Source of the DNA: an uncultured Eubacteriales bacterium
GTDB lineage: Bacteria > Bacillota > Clostridia > Oscillospirales > QAMX01
Assembly: GCA_905205975.1 (NCBI GenBank)
Contig: CAJLFQ010000078.1
Location: forward strand, 1 to 10,215
Length of the DNA stretch: 10,215 nt
Reading direction: 5' to 3'
This document shows positions 7,506 to 10,215 of this stretch, in pieces. Within the stretch, counting starts at the first letter, position 1. Each line of letters begins with the position of its first letter. The notes beneath the pieces are model-generated. The model worked only from the letters and a program-made list of their open reading frames with translations. It was not told the DNA's origin and made no database searches. Made by a program: the position numbers and the translations under genes.

Positions 7506-9737
7506 TTACTGTTGATTGCTTTCGGCCCGCAGAATGCGGAGTTCGGCAAATTCCACGCCGACCTTTTTTTCTTCCATAAAGAGATTCAGGCAGCCGTTTT
7601 CAAAGACATCCGCCGGAATCCGGAAGGTTCGCGACACATAACGGCCGGCAAGCCATGCTTCATCATATGCCGGATCCGGCCGGCCGCCATCTGCCGGCCC
7701 ACGGTAGATTTCCTTGCCGTTGCCCGTGATCAGCAGTTCGGTTTCCGGCATAGGATTGCGGCGCCGGTCAGACAGGATCAGTTTCAGCTCATAGTCCTGC
7801 CCCAGCAGGAAACCGCCCAGCTCTGCGCGGAAGAAATAGTGGTCGTAAAGCCCAAGCAGCGACATTGGCAGGCTGCCGTCATTTTGATCCTGCTTATCGC
7901 CGCGGAAATTCAGATAGGCGTCTTTCGGTTTGCCGCCGAACCGCCGCATTGTATCTTCGGAGACCGAAAAGACATATTCATCCGGACGGACGGTTTCATG
8001 TGCAATCAGCGCTTTTGCCGCTTCCGCCTGGCGCTCATCCGGCAGCTGCCGAATCATGCGCAGGCGTTTGAGGTAATATGCACGGTCGGTCACCGGCAGG
8101 TCAATGGTTTCCAGCGTGGCGCCGCGCTCTGCGCCTGCGGCGTGAAAATGTGCCAGATCCAGCTGCATCCCGTTCGTTTCAAACAGGATGACAGCCAAGT
8201 CAAACAGCTCCGCACGCAGGGTGTGATACGCGTCATCCGGGGCGGTCTCCAGTGTTTGGATGGCGGCTGCAACATTCCCTGCCGCCATCTGGCGTCTTGC
8301 CGTTCGGCAGAGCTGCTGTTCAAACAGCCGGCGCCGGCGAACCAGTGCATCGCCTTTTGCACGGAAGAGGCAGGATGCCCAACGCCAATTCCGCTTCAAA
8401 TGCGGGTTCGCTGCTGCCAAGGATTCCCACAGCGCCAGCGTGCCTTCAATCATCGGGTTTTCCGCCGGGTCACCCACCCAGTTTTTCTCCAGCGCCAGAA
8501 TCCCGTCGGCAGCCATGGAGGCGTCTGCCCCTGGGAAGAAAACACGGGCATAATCTTCCAGGATTTCCCGGACAGGGGTTTCCGGCGCGTAATCCAGCCA
8601 GCCCCAGACCATTTTGTTGATATCGTCGTTGCAGCCTTCTGAATAGGAAACGCCGCCATCGATATAGCGCTCCAGCTGACGATGCAGCTCGGCATACTCC
8701 ACTGGGCGCGGGTTGATGGATTCACGGCCCATGGTGGACGCCCATGCGTAATGCCAATCGTCTTCCATAAAGTGAACCGGATGTTCACAGCGGACATTGT
8801 GCGTGATATCCGGATAGAAGCGGATCGGATAGCGCATCGGCAGACGCCGGCGCAGCTCTTCTATATCAAATGCACGATTCGGCCCGGTAATGACACCTGC
8901 AATTTCAGTCGGCTCGTTTTTCAGCACCGCAGCAAAGCGTTCGCCCCAATCCGGCATGCCGTGCGGCTGCTGTGCAGACGGCCACATCTGCACGGCGGGA
9001 TGGATTTTTTTCACGGCGCGTTCCGTCAGAACCGCCCGCTCCAAGAATTCTTCTGCGGGATAATCGCCCGGGTCCCCGCCCGGCGGGAAGAGATAGTTCA
9101 GGCGCTTCATAGGCGTCAGCACTTCGACCCGGCGTTCCGCTGCGCTTTCCGGGGTTCCGCCGTCGCAGTTCGGGTACCAGACGGAAACATCCAGATCGAC
9201 GCGATCCGCCAGCTCCGCACAGCGATACATCATTTCATTTTCGCCGTACTGCATCAATTCGTTGCGTTCGCGGTCATCGGTTTCGCCCGGCATCAGCTCG
9301 ACGATGTTTGCGTTGAAATACATCATATCGCGGTAATAGCGTTCGAACTGCGCAGGCGACCATGCATCATATGTATTGTTTTTCGGCCGGTAACCCAGTT
9401 GGTGCCCGCGGAAACGTTTTGCGGGACGATAATGCCTGGCAATGTCACAGATAAGCCGCAGTGTGCCGTTGATACATTCAGATTTGCGCAGGATCGTTGA
9501 GAAGCCGTAAATCATCCCGCGGAGACCGGCGGCAAGCACCGTCATCACTGCGCCGTCGATCTGGATTTCATATTCATCCGGTGTGTCAAATGCGTGCTTG
9601 ACAAAAACAACACCGCCTGACGCCTGTTCATCCACCCGGACGGACCGGGTTTGCAGTTCTTCACAGAAGAGTTTTTCCGCTTGTTTTGCCTCCAGCGTCT
9701 GATCGCCGGCACGTACAAAAAGCTGTTGGTATTCCAT
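7506..9737 (-). CDS. putative glycoside hydrolase, alpha-glucuronidase/GH20-like architecture
   Basis: Predicted carbohydrate-active enzyme; exact reaction unknown. Residues about 1-100 form a non-catalytic alpha/beta domain ending in VMTVLAAGLRGMIYGFSTIL, typical of the domain before the barrel in GH20 and GH67 enzymes. A TIM-barrel-like region follows (about 105-400), with RGHQLGYRPKN (110-120), FPPGGDPGDYP (217-227), MWPSAQQ (251-257), RYPIRFYPDITH (302-313) and YSEGCNDDINK (365-375). These resemble motifs I recall from a widespread group often labelled alpha-glucuronidase-like. Asp222, Asp310, Glu367, Asp371 and Asp372 are candidate active-site acids. A helical region (about 405-620) and a C-terminal beta-rich domain (about 630-740) complete it. 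No signal peptide is seen, so it should act on imported oligosaccharides in the cytoplasm. It is the first gene after a consensus promoter, and the adaptor gene follows 46 bases later. Confidence 0.62.
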   Translation of the reverse strand: MEYQQLFVRAGDQTLEAKQAEKLFCEELQTRSVRVDEQASGGVVFVKHAFDTPDEYEIQIDGAVMTVLAAGLRGMIYGFSTILRKSECINGTLRLICDIARHYRPAKRFRGHQLGYRPKNNTYDAWSPAQFERYYRDMMYFNANIVELMPGETDDRERNELMQYGENEMMYRCAELADRVDLDVSVWYPNCDGGTPESAAERRVEVLTPMKRLNYLFPPGGDPGDYPAEEFLERAVLTERAVKKIHPAVQMWPSAQQPHGMPDWGERFAAVLKNEPTEIAGVITGPNRAFDIEELRRRLPMRYPIRFYPDITHNVRCEHPVHFMEDDWHYAWASTMGRESINPRPVEYAELHRQLERYIDGGVSYSEGCNDDINKMVWGWLDYAPETPVREILEDYARVFFPGADASMAADGILALEKNWVGDPAENPMIEGTLALWESLAAANPHLKRNWRWASCLFRAKGDALVRRRRLFEQQLCRTARRQMAAGNVAAAIQTLETAPDDAYHTLRAELFDLAVILFETNGMQLDLAHFHAAGAERGATLETIDLPVTDRAYYLKRLRMIRQLPDERQAEAAKALIAHETVRPDEYVFSVSEDTMRRFGGKPKDAYLNFRGDKQDQNDGSLPMSLLGLYDHYFFRAELGGFLLGQDYELKLILSDRRRNPMPETELLITGNGKEIYRGPADGGRPDPAYDEAWLAGRYVSRTFRIPADVFENGCLNLFMEEKKVGVEFAELRILRAESNQQ

Positions 9738-9750
9738 CGTTTCGTCATCG

Positions 9751-9759
9751 CCTTTCCTT
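9751..9759 (-). promoter_or_regulatory. ribosome binding site better placed for an out-of-frame ATG
   Basis: The minus strand reads AAGGAAAGG, then an ATG at 9748, then the hydrolase ATG at 9737. The first AAGGA is about six bases from the 9748 ATG, which is in a different frame and opens a 67-codon reading frame with no recognisable content. The distance to the hydrolase ATG is 13 bases from the second AGG, longer than usual. Confidence 0.45.
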
Positions 9760-9765
9760 GTGCAT

Positions 9766-9795
9766 ATTATACATGAAAGCGACGTGGTCTGTCAA
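9766..9795 (-). promoter_or_regulatory. consensus sigma-70/sigma-A promoter of the hydrolase gene
   Basis: On the minus strand a perfect TTGACA (9795-9790) and a perfect TATAAT (9771-9766) are 18 bases apart. Transcription should begin near 9759, leaving only about 20 bases of untranslated leader before the hydrolase ATG. The region upstream of the -35 is rich in A tracts (about 9796-9840), which could act as an UP element. I see no clear operator palindrome. Confidence 0.85.
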
Positions 9796-9869
9796 CCATT
9801 TTCTGCCTCTTTTGAACGGAAACTTTTGTTTTTTTCATTGCATATGCCGCCGTTCTATCCGTACTCTTC

Positions 9870-9910
9870 AAAAAAAGTGCCGGGCATTTTCAAAACTGAA
9901 AATGCCCGGC
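9870..9910 (-). terminator. Rho-independent terminator of the cysteine-rich gene
   Basis: Positions 9879-9892 and 9897-9910 are perfect reverse complements, a 14-base stem with GCCGGGC at its base and a four-base loop. On the minus strand the stem is followed by AC and then seven Ts (9876-9870). It begins 12 bases after the stop codon of the cysteine-rich gene and separates it from the hydrolase promoter. Confidence 0.92.
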
Positions 9911-9922
9911 CAAAAACGGCGG

Positions 9923-10215
9923 TTACTGTTTTTTTTGGAAGCTTGCACATTCGGTTTCATCACAGGTGCAAGGATCCTGACAGCCGCATGTGCAGACCGA
10001 GATGTGTCTGGCATCGCAGGAACCTGCTGCATTGAACGTGCAGTCTTTCGCTTTGCAGGTAATCTTGGTCGATTCCTCCGGTTCATCAAATTGAACTTGG
10101 TTGGACAAGGCGTAATCCCGCGGTTCAAACGATCCGCAGCACGTTTGATCCTTCGATGAGGCGCACCGTCCGTCCACACAGATGGCCTGTTTCCGGCAAA
10201 GGTTGCTGCAATTGT
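9923..10215 (-). CDS. DUF1540-like cysteine-rich protein, 5' end outside window
   Basis: Small cysteine-rich protein of unknown function. Counted from the internal GTG at 10177, the C-terminal 45 residues follow the DUF1540 pattern: Cys41 and Cys46 in CKAKDC, an Asn after it, Cys54 in SCDARHISV, then DETECASF with Cys77 near the end. Unlike the usual DUF1540, the stretch after ISV carries five extra cysteines (62, 64, 66, 70, 72). The frame stays open to the right edge and is also cysteine-rich there (NCSNLC..., IC, RC, then TCC), so the GTG is unlikely to be the true start and the gene is truncated by the window. About 15 of the 97 visible residues are cysteine, which suggests metal binding or, if exported, disulfides; this is inference. 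No signal peptide can be judged because the N-terminus is missing. A strong terminator follows. Confidence 0.75.
   Translation of the reverse strand, partial: NCSNLCRKQAICVDGRCASSKDQTCCGSFEPRDYALSNQVQFDEPEESTKITCKAKDCTFNAAGSCDARHISVCTCGCQDPCTCDETECASFQKKQ

Noticed and set aside
7497..8642. A 381-codon plus-strand open frame opposite the hydrolase gene
   Set aside because: It is a mirror of the hydrolase codons, has no ribosome binding site or recognisable domain, and its composition (rich in Arg, Cys, His, Gln) is typical of antisense frames in GC-rich genes.
8682..9500. A 272-codon plus-strand open frame opposite the N-terminal half of the hydrolase
   Set aside because: No start signal or domain, and it lies wholly inside a well-supported gene on the other strand.
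9545..9748. A 67-codon minus-strand open frame beginning at the out-of-frame ATG before the hydrolase
   Set aside because: Despite the well-placed ribosome binding site, the translation has no recognisable content and overlaps the N-terminal hydrolase codons. It is kept only as a start-site oddity.
9764..9838. A 24-codon minus-strand open frame starting MKKTKVSVQ just before the hydrolase
   Set aside because: It runs through the -35 and -10 hexamers of the consensus promoter and its stop lies in the TATAAT box. It has no proper ribosome binding site, so it is probably chance in an A-rich upstream region.

Overview
The window most resembles a Gram-positive anaerobe of the Clostridia (Oscillospirales or Christensenellales-like). 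This is inferred from a DUF1540-type cysteine-rich protein, a two-repeat FtsX permease partnered with a lipid-anchored HlyD-like adaptor, AAGGAGG-type ribosome binding sites with some TTG/GTG starts, and moderately GC-rich coding DNA. No rRNA, tRNA, CRISPR array, insertion sequence or phage gene is visible, and coding density is very high.

Region 1 (1-1804, + strand) is a tight two-gene unit. A D-2-hydroxyacid dehydrogenase of the glycerate dehydrogenase type is followed 12 bases later by an HpcH/HpaI-family class II aldolase. The pair would suit cleavage of a 2-keto-3-deoxy sugar acid to pyruvate and a small aldehyde, plus NAD(P)H-dependent reduction of a C3 or C4 keto acid. That pathway is inference. 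The unit ends at a perfect inverted repeat (1892-1929) that also serves the converging minus-strand genes.

Region 2 (1935-7459, - strand) encodes a MacB/FtsX-type export or envelope-remodelling ABC system. In transcription order it contains a lipoprotein membrane-fusion (HlyD-like) adaptor, a 958-residue permease with two FtsX repeats, and two different ATPases. The second ATPase carries a C-terminal AbrB/MraZ-like swapped-hairpin extension, the most unusual feature of the window.

Region 3 (7506-9795, - strand) holds a 743-residue predicted cytoplasmic glycoside hydrolase-like protein with alpha-glucuronidase/GH20-like architecture. It is driven by a promoter with perfect TTGACA and TATAAT hexamers 18 bases apart. 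It lies only 46 bases upstream of the adaptor gene with no terminator between, so all five minus-strand genes may be one transcript.

Region 4 (9870-10215, - strand) is the 3' part of a DUF1540-like cysteine-rich gene that runs off the right edge, followed by a strong Rho-independent terminator that insulates it from the hydrolase promoter.

The sugar-acid genes on the left and the hydrolase on the right could belong to one uronate or aldarate theme, but they are on opposite strands with the transporter between them, so this link is only suggestive.
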